A DNA stretch of 64,000 nt, taken from contig KL647294.1 in NCBI GenBank assembly GCA_000727475.1, forward strand, positions 1,916,809 to 1,980,808, in the 5' to 3' direction. A program made the translations under genes and the position numbers. The stretch is from Sarcocystis neurona (Eukaryota; Apicomplexa; Conoidasida; Eucoccidiorida; Sarcocystidae). Numbering within the stretch: the first letter of the stretch is position 1; each line of letters begins with the position of its first letter. The notes under the pieces are model-generated. The model was not told where the DNA came from. It did not search any database and saw only the letters and a program-made list of their open reading frames with translations. Positions 12,522 to 23,713 of this stretch are shown here, piece by piece.

Positions 12522-13424
12522 GCACTGCAGACGTTTTTGATAGCGGTGAGGAGTGCTGCATCCTCGACCTGGATGCCAGCACTCCTTCGCAGGCGAGCAA
12601 CTTGGTCGGCAGAAGGTTCCTGCGTCATGGCCAGCTCCTGCTGCTGCAGCAACTGCTGCTTCTCCGCGTCCACGTAGTACTGCTGCTGCTGTGTGAGCAT
12701 TTCCTGCGACTTGTCGTAGTACTGCAGCAGCTGCTGCGTAGCCACCGCCACCGGGTCATCGGCAGCGACACCTCCCACAGCAGCAGTCTTCGGTGCATCT
12801 TTGCTTAGCAGCTCCTGCAGCGACTTGCGCGGAGCCGCAGCCGCACCTAGCTTTCCTGGAGCCAAAGCTCCTGCTCTCTCTTTCACTGAGGCTCCTTTTC
12901 CTCCTCCTCCGGCTTCTCCCGCTCCCTTTCCTGCCTCGCCTTTTGCGGCTGCTGGTGCTGCGACTTTGTCGCTCTGTCCTGCAGCTGCTGCTTTGCCTTT
13001 GGCAGCTGCTGGCGTCTTCTCTTCTCCTCCTGAGGCTTTGGCTGCTGCTGCTGCTGAGCCGTCTCCTTTCTTTCCTGCGGCTGGTGCTGTTGCCGGCGCC
13101 GCGGCCTTCCCTTCGCTGCCTGCTGCTGCTTCTTTTTCCCCCCCTTCCCTACTGTCGTTATCGCCTTTTCTCGTCCTGCTGCTTCCGGGGTCGCTGCCTT
13201 CCCCTTGCCGAAACCTGCTTTGAGATTTCCCGCCTTGCCTTCTGCTGGTGTAACATTTTGGTTTTGAAGATCTGCCCCAGACACTTTCGCACCTGGGGGC
13301 TGTTTCTGTTTGCTGACCACGTCACCCGCTTCAGCGGCTGCTACTGCTGCAGGCGCTTTCGCGATCTTCAGGGAGGGTCCCTTCTTTGCTGCAGGGAGAG
13401 GCAGTTTTCCACCTGCAGCAAAAA
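12522..13424 (-). CDS. Gene A, Lys/Ala-rich to Gln-rich helical exon (frameshifted)
   Basis: The upstream half reads GDVVSKQKQPPGAKVSGADL in one frame down to about 13145. The downstream half reads in the +1-related frame: Ala/Lys/Gly repeats such as KTPAAAKGKAAAAGQSDKVA, then the helical part KSLQELLSKDAPKTAAVGGV, QYYDKSQEMLTQQQQYY and SAGIQVEDAALLTAIKNVC. Each frame is sensible on one side only, and the switch falls at a run of seven C (13138-13144). I therefore treat the exon as one coding unit with a one-base sequence error or true frameshift. The 5' limit (acceptor CTGCAG near 13400-13430) is uncertain. The 3' end could be a GTAGCC donor at 12521 or the TAG at 12518-12520. Confidence 0.6.
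13138..13144. other. Probable frameshift site, run of seven C
   Basis: On the Gene A strand this is G7 followed by A5. Coding character moves from one frame to another exactly here. The pattern fits a single-base assembly error, but a real lesion or programmed slippage is not excluded. Confidence 0.55.
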
Positions 13425-13876
13425 TACCTGCAGGACGTCGTCACCATCAGTAGCTGTTTCTTTTCCACTCCTCAAATGAAGAGAGACGCAGCCGCTGCGG
13501 GCTCTGTCCGTACCGTACAAGTTGTCGCATGTATTCGCCTAGTTGCCGCATGTACAGGCGTACGGCCACTGGACGACACATGCAACAACTACTTTCATAT
13601 TTGTACACGCACGCACAGGCGTAAACTGGGCCTTGTTCGAAACAGATGGAAATACACGAGTTGAACAGGAATACATAACAACACGCGTACTTCTGCGTAA
13701 GTTCACGCCTGCACAGGGATACACAGTTGAGTGTATATGTGCCGGCAGACGTCAGTAATACAGCTACCTCCCATGAAACTTCGGACTCTTTCAAACAGAA
13801 GCGAGCAGACGTGGGGAAAAGAAAATCACGCGCGAAGCGGAAGCATCAAAGATGAGAAACCGGTTTTGCCGTTTAC

Positions 13877-14035
13877 CGACTGCCTAATGGCGACGTCAAA
13901 ATAATCGTCGAAAGCTTCTGCTTCGACACGTGCTGCGGTAGTGCCCCCTCCTTTAACAATGCAGAAAGGTACTACTCCTGCTGCCGCTGCTACCTTTGCT
14001 AAGGCGTCCGGCGCTGTCCCTGCTGCGGCACTTGC
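13877..14035 (-). CDS. Gene A, candidate exon with acidic end
   Basis: Reads ASAAAGTAPDALAKVAAAAG, then VEAEAFDDYFDVAIRQS, before a donor TCG/GTAAAC at 13876. It is preceded by an ACCCACAAAG acceptor-like site with an in-frame stop just above, so the exon is bounded on both sides. It is 159 nt, phase 0 in and out. The join to exon 12522-13424 could not be fixed, since the candidate acceptors there are phase 1, so one more small exon or a different limit is likely. Further Ala/Lys and Gln frames occur at 14100-14340 but cannot be ordered. Confidence 0.45.
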
Positions 14036-14470
14036 CTTTGTGGGTTACACGTCGGGGATCGTGCAGTCGCTTCTGCTGTTGCTACTCCTGCTGCTCTTTC
14101 TCTTTTGGTGCAGAGTTACCGAGAGTCCTCCTACCGCCTCTGCGCCTGCTCGTGTTCTGCTGTTTTCAGCCAGTCTGGTGGAATCTGCAGTTGCGCGTGA
14201 TGATAGGTCCTGCCGGACCTATCGACGTCGCTCTTGTAGCGCTGGCTGCTTCACACTTGACCGTCGTACTGGCGTGGTTGCTGCTGTTGCTGCTTGTATT
14301 TGCTGCCTCTGAAGACTTTTGCCGCTGCGGCTGGGGCCTCTTCGGCTGGGTGTGCTTCGCGTGCTGTCTCACACCGGGGGGTGATCACGCTGCTCAATCG
14401 CTGTTATCGCTGCTCTTGTTAGTTGTTCTCAAGAACTACTCCTGTGTGGCTGTTGCTCTTGCTGCTGCTA

Positions 14471-14568
14471 CTTTGACTGCTGCATCTCCTGCTTTTGCAT
14501 TACTGTTGCTTGGCAAGTTTTCTTGGTTTCTGTGCGTGCTTCTTCAGCCGCAGCTGTCCTTTCTCTTT
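14471..14568 (-). CDS. Gene A, candidate second exon
   Basis: An acceptor ending at 14569 opens the frame RERTAAAEEARTETKKTCQA, which joins exon 15425-15584 in phase 1 (forming a Lys codon). The content, Lys, Glu, Ala and Thr, matches the N-terminal composition of Gene A. The frame closes at a TAG at 14468-14470. Just before that an Ala/Lys reading continues in another frame (NAKAGDAAVKVAAARATA), so the 3' limit is not resolved and another indel is possible. Confidence 0.4.
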
Positions 14569-15424
14569 CTGTAGCCCTTGTTACTACTGCTGCTATCATC
14601 GCTTCTCAGTCTCTACACGCAATCGCGTGTGTGCGTACGTCCCTACGTACACAAACATACGTCATAAATACGTGTTTACACTTGCACAGAGAGCAGCTAC
14701 ACACTTAGATGTATGCAAGTGTGTGTGCGTGCGTATACGAATGTGTGTCATGTGTATATCTCCACGTGCCCACAGAGCAGCTACGCCCACACGGGTATGC
14801 GTACATGTGATTGCATTCACGTGCGTGTGTGTAGACCGTGTGCATGACCTACGCACCGACATCTACGCACAGATACGTATATGTAGCCGCTGTGTGTGTA
14901 CCTCCCTCTGTACATATACTATTTGTGTCTAGCATATACGTACAGGTGCACACCTATGCAGAGGTGCAGCAGCTGGTTATGTTGCTGCTCTGAACTTGCT
15001 TCACTTGCGTGACCCTGTCGAACTGCACGGGTACACACATACCAACAAAAGACGAAGGCGCTAAGATGCGCTGCGCATTTTTCTCAGCGACACGCGCACG
15101 TATACAGATAGGAGAATACTCGCGCTTAAATAGCCATAATTAACACGTGTATGCAGACGTGCTTCTACTCATACACACGCACAGTTCTCTACAATACGTG
15201 CGCAGTTATGAACAGTTTCTCTTATTCCTGCTGAACTTGGAGGACATAGTAAGGACAGAAACGCAAGAGAAAATCGTCGACGTGCATATAAATATTCCAA
15301 GTGTAAAAACAAGTACGTGTACGGTGTGCACACGTATTTCAACCGAAGAGGAAGCAGTTGCATAGGCATTGCTGACAAGTGCACGCAGATGTACGAAACA
15401 CGTTCCGAGTGCCTCGTTACTTAC
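14569..15424. other. Gene A first intron, no other gene seen
   Basis: Mixed unique sequence with CACA/GTGT microsatellite around 14630-14930. The open frames are short and repeat-driven. Confidence 0.4.
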
Positions 15425-15584
15425 TTCCTGGCGTTGCTGGTTTCGCTTTTACTCCCTCTGCTGTTCCTGTTTCTGCTGTTGACGCCGCTGTCCCCAGTGT
15501 TGCTGGTGGTGACGCCTTGACCTTTGGCGCCGGCAGGGGCTTCTTCAGAAGCAGGGGCTTTGGAGGCGGTTTTAGTGAAGTCAT
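15425..15584 (-). CDS. Gene A, first coding exon with start codon
   Basis: The ATG at 15582-15584 begins MTSLKPPPKPLLLKKPLPAP and runs through 53 codons of Lys, Pro, Ala and Thr to a strong donor GGAA/GTAAGTAAC at 15424, leaving phase 1. The frame stops two codons after the donor, so splicing is required. The basic, Pro/Ala-rich N-terminus has no signal-peptide-like hydrophobic core, so a secreted product is unlikely. The next exon proposed is 14471-14568. Gene A would then span at least 12.3 kb to exon 3279-3521, with more than 700 codons if the uncertain exons are included. Confidence 0.55.
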
Positions 15585-16883
15585 GGTTACACGAATATAG
15601 GTATGGATGCGCGTCAGCCGCTCAATAGGTAGATTGATAGACAGACGGATAAAGGCAAGTAAAACTCATTATTTAGTAAACATAAACACATGTGTGTGTG
15701 TAAGAGCGAGAGAAGTATGCGGGCATACAGGCAGATGCAGCAAGTGTCACATGTACGTCGAAAATATACAAACAGAATACAGGTGAGACAATGAGAGGTC
15801 CACAGTCAGAGCGAGACCAATATAGTAGGTGCCCCCTGCGTTCACTCGTCGAATCGTCTCGGCATGCTTTCACACATATGGATGAATACATGTAGGTACA
15901 TTTGTGCACGTGTATTCATCTGCGCAGACGAAAGAACTTACGCGGATACAATAGCAAGTGGTTCGAAGCATGTACATGAGATAAATCGACGAGAAAACGG
16001 GTATAAAGGCGAGCTTCAAAGCATCAAGAAGACGGTCGAACCAAACGAAGACAAGTTAAAAGGATCTGGCTGCACGCGTAGGCCCATAGACGGTCATCAA
16101 AGTCAGCTGGCAGCGACGGCTTATTCATACGGATACGTTTACGTGGCTACACACATATGGGAAGTGCCTACTTAATGACTGCTTCTGCACTACTGACACG
16201 CGAACATTACCAAAAATGTAACGGCAGGGAACTAGCGGCTGATGTCGTTGGAGAGCACCTGTCGTCAGCGACACCAAAATGAGGGACGGTGAGACATCAG
16301 CGGCCACATTGAAGGCAAGTTGATACGTAGCTATCTAGAGATAGGTGGGTGCAAAGATAGAGTGTCCTGTGAACATACACGTGCGTATACGTTAGTAGAT
16401 TGAGGCCTTCTCCACTGGTGGGGAGCCATGTCGGAGGGCGTCCCTGAAAAAGTTGCAACAGGAAGACTTCGTCACACACACAAGGATGGCTTGTACGGCA
16501 CAAATTTAGTACATACACAATATATATTATTCAAGCTCATACGTGTGTAAATATGCACATATGCGCAGACACAAGTTTCATAGTTGTACATCCACACGTA
16601 CGCGTTTATGCAGATAGGCAAGCACCGTTTCTAAAAATGTGGACATACGAAACCACGTAAATACAAATGTAGCCATATAGAGCAGATGTGGTGTGTACGT
16701 GCTCCTTCACTTAATTTCCTATTCTGTGTAGTCTTCCAAAATCCAACAAAACGTCGAGTAGGCTCTGCTGGCTTTTTGCACGTGTACGCGTACGCACGTA
16801 AAACAGTACTGAACACGCCACTTTCACTGCGGCTCTTTCGCACACGTAAGGGCCCGCAGCTGCTGCAGTAGAGTTTCACAATT
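15585..16883. other. Start of repeat-poor block; no gene seen
   Basis: Composition changes: CAG triplets disappear and sequence is mostly unique. Only short open frames on both strands, none with both a start or acceptor and a good donor. It probably contains the Gene A upstream region. Confidence 0.4.
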
Positions 16884-17199
16884 ATGTCTGTGCTCGCCTC
16901 TTACCAGAGAATGTTCAGCAGCGGTGCCCCTACTACACTGCGGTTCACAATCGTGTACGTGTACCACTTGCTATTCATGCACTGGTAGTACTAAGAGTAG
17001 TCGCGGCAGTAGCAGTGGCGATGCTGCTACAAGTAGCTGTACCAGTAGTAGCATACATATCAGTAGGCGTAAACTACGATCAGCGATACTCTCTGCTAGA
17101 AACTGGAACCTGTTGCTTCGCATGTAGACGTTGCCATCTGTCCGACTTTGACTGTAGTGGCCTGCGGTCTGCCCACCAGTCATGTGTATACTTCGCGTA
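16884..17199 (+). CDS. Candidate small membrane-protein gene or remnant
   Basis: An ATG at 16884 opens MSVLASYQRMFSSGAPTTLR and continues to a TAG at 16986-16988. A second frame then gives a hydrophobic run (VLRVVAAVAVAMLLQVAVPV), then a Cys-rich tail ending at a TAA near 17198-17200. One base of frame change, or a short unseen intron, would join them into a protein of about 105 residues with a membrane segment. As it stands the reading is broken. It could be a decayed relative of the other small membrane-protein candidates in this block. No homology can be claimed by eye. Confidence 0.25.
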
Positions 17200-18327
17200 A
17201 GCGGACTTGCCATTCGCGTGCAGACGTATCCGTATCCTTTTTAACCCTTGAACTGCTAATATGGTCAATTTACTGATGGGTGCGTGTGTATTTTTACACA
17301 CGAATAGGCATGTAGACGTTTTCGCCGGAAGGTAGGACGCACCTGCTTGACTTGTTTTTACAAGAAGTGGAATGGCGGTCCAGCAACTACGTTGTGTGGA
17401 AAATACTGGCTCGCTGTCCATACACTTAGATATAGGCGTTATGGGCGCTGTAAGTATACTTTGTATACATGACTAAAGTAGCGGAGTCGTAGGATGTATT
17501 CTGCAGTAATGAAGCTCAGAGACGCTCAAGCGGTCACATGACATGCTCGATATGGTGCGCGACTTGACATCCGCGAGTAAATGTGTAGTCCGTTGGCCTA
17601 GTCTTGATAATTTTCTTCTCTACCGGTTCCCGCTGAAATGGCTACTGGATTTTTCAGTATCGTGTGAGTGCTGTGGGTCACTCGTCCTGTCACTCCAAAA
17701 AGAGTGAAGGATACTTCTCCGATGTCGGGCAGCAAGACAAAACACAAGGCCACAGACGCTCCCTCGTAGCACAAAGTATCGTGTGGCGTTCCAGCCTAGA
17801 ATGTGCACTCCTTTCCCCTTGATACAGGTTAATGCGTCTAATCCCGCGGTTCACTTTGCCGACAGAAGCACTCGTATTTTACTAACGAAACAGCCCGCCT
17901 CATGAGCGTGGGAGCCACAACACAATGGTGAAGCGCGACTAGCCAGGAAGTACAGAACCAAAACCGTTCTTTGAGCACTTTTTTTTCGCCGCCCAAACAT
18001 TTTCACTAATAGAGCAGCAGTGCTGTAGTGGGTTTTCCTCTTGATGTTGCACTCATGTGATTATTTGAAGTTTTGTGTGTTTGCAGGTCGTGTCTTCGGC
18101 TGCGCAATCACTCCTGACGTTTACGTTTCATACGCAGAACATTCGGTGGATAGCGTTCATTTTCGCCTCCTGTAGTATGTAAGTAGCCCAAGTTACCCAT
18201 TTCCATAGCCGATCACTTTCGGTTTTACGAGAAGCCAGTCACTACAGAACGCTAACTTCCGTAGCCACTAGCTTTCAGTTTTACGGGACGGAACGCTGGC
18301 AGATGGCACCTACTGGCACCGCGCGGA
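17200..18327. other. No gene seen
   Basis: Unique sequence with many stops in all frames. The longest open stretch is about 60 codons (17620-17808, minus) without support. Confidence 0.4.
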
Positions 18328-18537
18328 TCTCTAACAACTTGCGTCTACGAGAAATACTTGTAATTGAGGAGGTAGGTGGTTGAATATTAACGACGCTACG
18401 ACCAATATTGCCACACTCACATCCTGATCGACCACGTCTCTAACGACTTGAGTCTACGAGAAATACTTGTAATTGAGGAGGTAGGTGGTTGAATATTAAC
18501 GACGCTACGACCAATATTGCCACACTCGCATCTTGAA
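18328..18537. repeat. 109-bp tandem duplication
   Basis: Two copies start at 18328 and 18437, beginning TCTCTAAC. They share a long near-identical stretch through AGGTAGGTGGTTGAATATTA, with a few substitutions. The unit is not a multiple of three and no open frame spans it. Confidence 0.85.
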
Positions 18538-19707
18538 AGCCACTACAACCACCCACAGGTACAACCGCGCGGGACATTACTGCTCATTAGCCATACGGTT
18601 GCAGGTATAATGGAGCTCGAGGTATGAAGCTTAGGACTGCAGAATGAATGGTCCCGCGAAAGGGTGTATCTGGCCCACGCGTATGAGTAGACAGGCAGTG
18701 CCGACGGAGTGGCACCGATGATACAGATAATGGACAAAGGTGACGCTCTGGAGCGTCGCTACAAGTAAAAGCGTTCGACGAGGCAATCTGTCGTACAGAG
18801 GAAGCGTGACGGTACGAGTTCACACCGGAAGCTATTGTTACGAATGAGAGGGTCAGCCACAGTAGCCTGGGAGTATATGGAAACCCTGCAAGTAACTCCA
18901 CAGCATAAAAAACCCACTGTGTGACTTTCTGCTACCGAAGAGCAGAGGGGGCCATATGTTTCAAAGGTAGCAACAGCCGAGCGCGTTTGTCCACGTACAT
19001 GCATAGGGTTAAAATTCTGGTGTTCTCACCGGCGCGGAGTTCTTTCGAAATAGCAACTCCAGGAGTCTGCCTCCAGTTTTCACTGAGAAACGAGGTGCCA
19101 CTTCATACATATTTCCATATGTAATTACTCAAAAATTCCATATTAACAAATTGAATGCCAGCGAGCACCCCGTTGACGTGGGTTACATTTGACTTACTCG
19201 GCTATTAACGTCGATCACGCCTAATGCGGACACGCGTAAGACGGCATCCGCTGCTTAGCAGTATTAATCCTCTTCGTGTATCCTACCACGTGAGGGTAGC
19301 TTGAACAAACACAAAGTAGTGCAATAGCGCCGCAGATACCTGTGACGCGGACGGCGCCAGCTTGGTCAAACGCGCGGACCGTACCTACACAGCCATCCTA
19401 CCCCTCCGCTGGTCACATAGTTGCACAAACTGGCACGCAACGTTGGGCACATCTTCATTTCTATCATATACTGGAAACACGTAAGAACCTGTCTCCCAGC
19501 TGAACCACGAGAAGACTAGCTTTTGTGTCTTTATAAGGAGGACACTTCAGGAATTGAGAGCCGGCTGCTCTGACGGGTCAGCTAGCCAAAGAAGGAAGCC
19601 GTCACTGAGTCATGCACATCACGGACAGCGAAACACCTCACATCCTTTTTCATTTTGTAGCATACGACCACTGGGGCATTCGCTGATGGTTTGAGGGAGG
19701 CAAAGGG
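18538..19707. other. No gene seen
   Basis: Unique sequence. Minus frames at 18587-19004 reach about 100 codons but lack a supported start or splice pair. Confidence 0.35.
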
Positions 19708-20037
19708 CTAAAAGTTCTGCAGCGTAAGGGGGCCCGCTTTTGTCAGGCTCCAGTTGGCAGAAGCGCTATTTTCAACAAATCGACGTACCTCGTAGAGGGG
19801 TGCCTCGTGAGAACGAATATTCGTCGCGCTATTTTCAACAAATCGCCGCACCTCGTAGAGGGGTGCCTCGTGAGAACAAATATTGGTCTGTACTCCGGGG
19901 CTGGCCAACGAGGGTCTCTTGAAGCGGAAGGTGGGGGGATATTCTTCAGAGGGATGCAGACAGGTCAGTGTCGTAGTGGCACAGCAACAGAGTAGCGATC
20001 TAAGGGGGAAGGGAGGGGAACATAAACTATAGCGCAT
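19708..20037 (-). CDS. Candidate small ORF with a 21-residue tandem repeat
   Basis: An ATG-started open frame of 109 codons to a stop. Its C-terminal half contains two tandem 21-residue copies, each centred on SHEAPLYEVRRFVENSA, encoded by a 63-bp DNA repeat (19763-19825 and 19826-19888). The repeat length is a multiple of three and the frame is kept, which mildly favours coding. The N-terminus is Cys/Ser/Leu-rich. The frame is short, lies in a gene-poor stretch and has no splice evidence, so it may be non-coding. Confidence 0.25.
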   Translation of the reverse strand: MRYSLCSPPFPLRSLLCCCATTTLTCLHPSEEYPPTFRFKRPSLASPGVQTNICSHEAPLYEVRRFVENSATNIRSHEAPLYEVRRFVENSASANWSLTKAGPLTLQNF

Positions 20038-21049
20038 CTACCTGGTAAAGGTCTGCGTGTCGACGACTTGCCGCTGTGGATAAACACGTTAGTTCGTGTT
20101 TCTGTCAGAGACTCAAGTCAAAAGAGTGTAACTCACGTTAGCAGGCCCTTTCACGAGGACGCCGACAACACACCTAGAGTCGGTCCACCTTCACACTGTC
20201 GCGCGGTGAGCGTAAGCCCACGAATACCACGATCTTGGGGTAATCCGCAGCTGCACGCCCCAGCATGCCCCTTTAGCCTCTTCCTGGATAGAAGATGAAG
20301 GGGATCACCCGGACTCGCCATGTGGAACTTGTCTTTTCGAATAGGCGACTACGTAGCAGTAGTAAGCGTCGTCAGCAGGAAGAGCAGCCGGCGGATTCTC
20401 ATACTGCTTCGTACACATCGTGACCCATCTATGGTGTATAACACAATACATTTTGAAAAGTGTATTTAAAGCGGCGCAGTAGCACGATAGCTTCTACGTT
20501 TGAAATACTTGAGCTTTCACTAAAACGGCACATTCCAGTTTGAAGAGCACAGTAGGGACTAATAATGTTAGTACTCAGTCATTCGCTCCCAATCGCATGA
20601 ACCGTCTGTCGTTCTGGCCCTAGTGAAGTCACCAGGTGGAGAAATTCAACCAGTCTGCTGGCGTTACTTAATTCTTATATATCTGTGACACGTGGATGTG
20701 ACGGTCGACAGCTATAACGTAGATGAAAATCACGATTAACGTGCACGGGCGAGGAAGCAATGTGTGTATGTGACTCTCAGTTCAGTTTTTGCTAGAGGTG
20801 TTGAACGGATGAACGTTGAGTCTAGTTTTTGGCCCTCAATGGTCATTTTATCCTTTCTGGTGCCCTAACGCCCGTTTGTGCGGAGCGGAACTTGTGGTGC
20901 GGCAGCCAGCGGATCCCGTGGTCGCTCATAGGCAAACGTTTACGTGAATACATATAACGGAACATAGGCAGTAGCACGCAGCAACATATTGATTCGTATG
21001 TGTGCAGCACCAGTGCGACGCATTTTTCTAAATTTGCATGCACGTATTC
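20038..21049. other. No gene seen
   Basis: Unique sequence without a convincing frame on either strand. Confidence 0.4.
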
Positions 21050-21153
21050 GTACTGGCAGTCGTCTGCTTTTGGCGCTTGTATGAAAGCCTGTTCGATATT
21101 TGTACTGGCAGTCGTCTGCTTTTGGCATCTGTATGAACGCCTGTTCGTCAACA
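21050..21153. repeat. 52-bp tandem duplication
   Basis: Two copies of GTACTGGCAGTCGTCTGCTT and its tail start at 21050 and 21102. The period is not divisible by three, which argues against the minus-strand frame that crosses it being a gene. Confidence 0.8.
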
Positions 21154-21784
21154 TTCTTGTCAGAGCATACGTACACTGCCCTGATAGTATTTGAACTCAC
21201 AGGACGCGTAGAATGCTTCTTACATGATTTTACACCTTGACACGAAAGGCAAGAATGTGTAGGACTGTTGATGGCGTCATCTCCACAGAATGCAGCACGT
21301 GTCTCTTACCGGTGGTATCGCTCCAACTTTGTGTACCGTCACCTGCCAGCCCAACGGGTTTTCGTTCCCCTACACGCGCATATATGTGTACATGTATATA
21401 TATATATATATATATAGGTACAGGCAGACGTAGTTATATCATGGCTCCTTACATGCATATACATATATAGGTGTATCATTGTTGGTTGATGCAGAGGGGC
21501 CTGATACTCTTCAGTATGTAGCATTACACAGCTCCGGAAGGCCCATTTTAAATTCCTGTATAACTTTTAAAAATGGCGTCCGCAGACTGGCTCGTTCTGA
21601 ATCATTGCTGAAAAGTGTACCGGCTTCGGTGTGCGTGAATAATAAGATGTATATATATTAAGGCATGTACACCTTCAGGCTTACATACTCAAGTACATAC
21701 GCCGACTCAGGCCTCCAGATGCACACATGGTACTTCTGTGCATGTAGGCTGCTTCCTGCGCAGTCCAACTAACTCAAGTCATTC

Positions 21785-22097
21785 CTACAGTCTACTTTCT
21801 TGTCCGACGTTGACTTTGCTGCGCAGAGGTGACACATGGAGGTTACGCAGGGTCTTCTTTGAGGATGCTCACTCGCACTTTGCGTAGGTCTCACTTTGAA
21901 TGTTCCATTTCGCCTGCTTGCATGGTATGAGGGTGGTGAACAGGGCCTGCGACAGACCTCCTCCACATGAGTATACTTGAATATTTTCTAAGCGTCTTTG
22001 CGGGCGTCCTGTAGAAGTCATCTACAGAAACGGTGTTTCGATGTTCAGTGTTGTATGCATCGATGAGCTGCTTCCTGTCCTTTGCGTTCTCTTCCAT
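21785..22097 (-). CDS. Candidate two-exon gene, 78-residue charged protein
   Basis: Exon 1 (22097-21895) starts at ATG and reads MEENAKDRKQLIDAYNTEHR, then VDDFYRTPAKTLRKYSS. It ends at a good donor CAAA/GTGAGACC. The intron is about 76 nt, closed by the pyrimidine-rich acceptor CACCTCTGCGCAG. Exon 2 (21818-21785) gives NKVNVGQESRL and a stop. Phase 2 is kept across the join. The product is acidic-to-basic, hydrophilic, with no signal peptide or membrane segment. Family unknown. Without splicing, the ORF would end three bases after the donor. Confidence 0.45.
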
Positions 22098-22150
22098 TTA
22101 CATAATTAGCCGTTTACTCAGGGCGTAGACTGTACACGGCCCTGTAGAAT

Positions 22151-22605
22151 TCAAAGCATTGGAAGTAGATTCCAAATACGTATTTGCATACAATGTGCGT
22201 AATAAGTGGCGCTGTTGTAAGACGTCCGTTCGTCAACGCCCCCGTGAAATCTTACGCAGAACGCAGTCCTTTTGTGGTGTGCGTCATCTCCCTCTGGTGT
22301 TCCTAGATATGCGTGCACATATGTGTTTGTAGCCGGATACTCTGTTTCGCTACCTGTAAACCCACGGAAAATGATAAGTACGCACGAACCGTTTGCCCCG
22401 CGAGTGAATTGCGTAGATGATGTCACCTATGTCCCATAAGTACTCTAGAGATTCACACCGCCTGCTGTTTTCGTTAGTGGTGCAAGTCGCTACCTGCTCC
22501 TTCTGTAGTGGTGCCGCACGTCATTTCATGCAGGTTTCGTTGTATGCAGCTGTGCCATTTCCTTACCTGGTGGAAGGCGCTTGACGTATCCTCCGTGGAA
22601 CACAT
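22151..22605 (-). CDS. Candidate small gene, two competing structures
   Basis: Model 1: four exons with phases matching throughout, 22605-22567 (MCSTEDTSSAFHQ, strong donor CCAG/GTAAGG), 22502-22354 (KEQVATCTTNENSRRCESLE through HFPWVY), 22291-22256, and 22211-22151 ending IRIWNLLPML and stop. Introns would be only 44-64 nt, which is short. Model 2: one 91-codon ATG frame at 22426-22151 beginning MTSSTQFTRGANGSC. Both read like protein and share the same C-terminus, so the last exon is the best part. Only RNA data can choose. Function unknown. Confidence 0.3.
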
Positions 22606-22671
22606 ATCTACAAGTGACCAATGGATGCAACTGAATGCGTTAACGTGAAACAACAGGCCCTGCGCATACAC

Positions 22672-23380
22672 CTTTAAACACTAGCACCTGTGTGCGACGT
22701 TTTGTAGGCACGCGAAAGTGCGATTGAATACGTGTGCGTGTAGAAGGAAGCGTGCAGAGACTTGGTCCCGTTGTGTATACACTGTACAGTGATTTCCACA
22801 ATCTAGAATGAAATTAAGTAGGGACCGACCAGCGTATACGTAGGGGAAGGCCTGCTGGCAGAGATGTGACTTCCTGTTCTGACGGATTTTACTTACCCTT
22901 CTATCAAAATTCAGGAATATTTATTCGGCGAAACAACCGTAATTTCCACCGGCCAGGCGTACTGCAGAGCAGCTGAATCTCGACACCTCGTACGCCTGTC
23001 TCAACACATTATCCACTGTGGAGATGATGCTACAGCATTCGGACGTTTGCATGGGCAGAGGCGCTTTGTGATCCTGTGAATACACACAATATTGATTCCT
23101 TCCTAGACTTCAGATGTAAATAGAGTCATCTGTTGTGTGGAAACGCATAAGTATCAATCGAGAAAGACGACAAGGAGGAAGCAGAATAACAAGAAGAAGG
23201 AGCACGAGTAAAGAAGTTCCACGAAGAAGAAGAGGACGGTGTTGACCGTACATACTGTAGAAAGCGTAACCTCTGCGATAGATTTGCCTTTTCTTTTTCT
23301 CACTTCTATCCTCCCCTGCGTGAGACGGATGACGCGCCCGCCTTGTAAACAGGACGTAAAGCGAGGCTGACAATTAAAGA
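22672..23380. other. No gene seen
   Basis: Unique sequence; frames are short and unsupported. Confidence 0.4.
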
Positions 23381-23713
23381 TTACAGCGTAGTATTGCATG
23401 TCAATGAATATGTACATATTTCGGATTCGCTGGGATTGTTGCATAAGCGTCGGACGGTCTGCTGCGGAGACGCAGGTGTACGCGTATGCACTGTCGCGTC
23501 TTCCAGCATACCCAAAGACACGTTTGAATTTGTGTTTATCATCTCATGTAGAGAATTGCGCACATATATGCACATACATATACATGTGTATATTTTTGAG
23601 CCATGATAGGGACGTCTCTTGTGGCTCTTGCGCTTGGCACGTCCCCATATAATCAGACACGCTTGTGCACAGATATACTCACGTGTGTTATGTGTACGTA
23701 CAGAGGGATGCAA
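23381..23713 (-). CDS. Candidate 110-codon ORF, weak
   Basis: An ATG-started frame with a mid-part that reads like protein (EMINTNSNVSLGMLEDATVH), but also a CATA-repeat stretch translated as Tyr/Cys/Ile. A good-looking donor (CACAC/GTGAGTAT) occurs after about ten codons, so the start and body may not belong together. No family recognised. Confidence 0.2.
   Translation of the reverse strand: MHPSVRTHNTREYICAQACLIIWGRAKRKSHKRRPYHGSKIYTCICMCIYVRNSLHEMINTNSNVSLGMLEDATVHTRTPASPQQTVRRLCNNPSESEICTYSLTCNTTL

Noticed and set aside
13941..14574. Plus frames with poly-Leu, looking like a membrane protein
   Set aside because: They are the complement of Lys/Ala-rich Gene A coding; Leu runs come from CTG triplets, and the minus strand has better splice sites.
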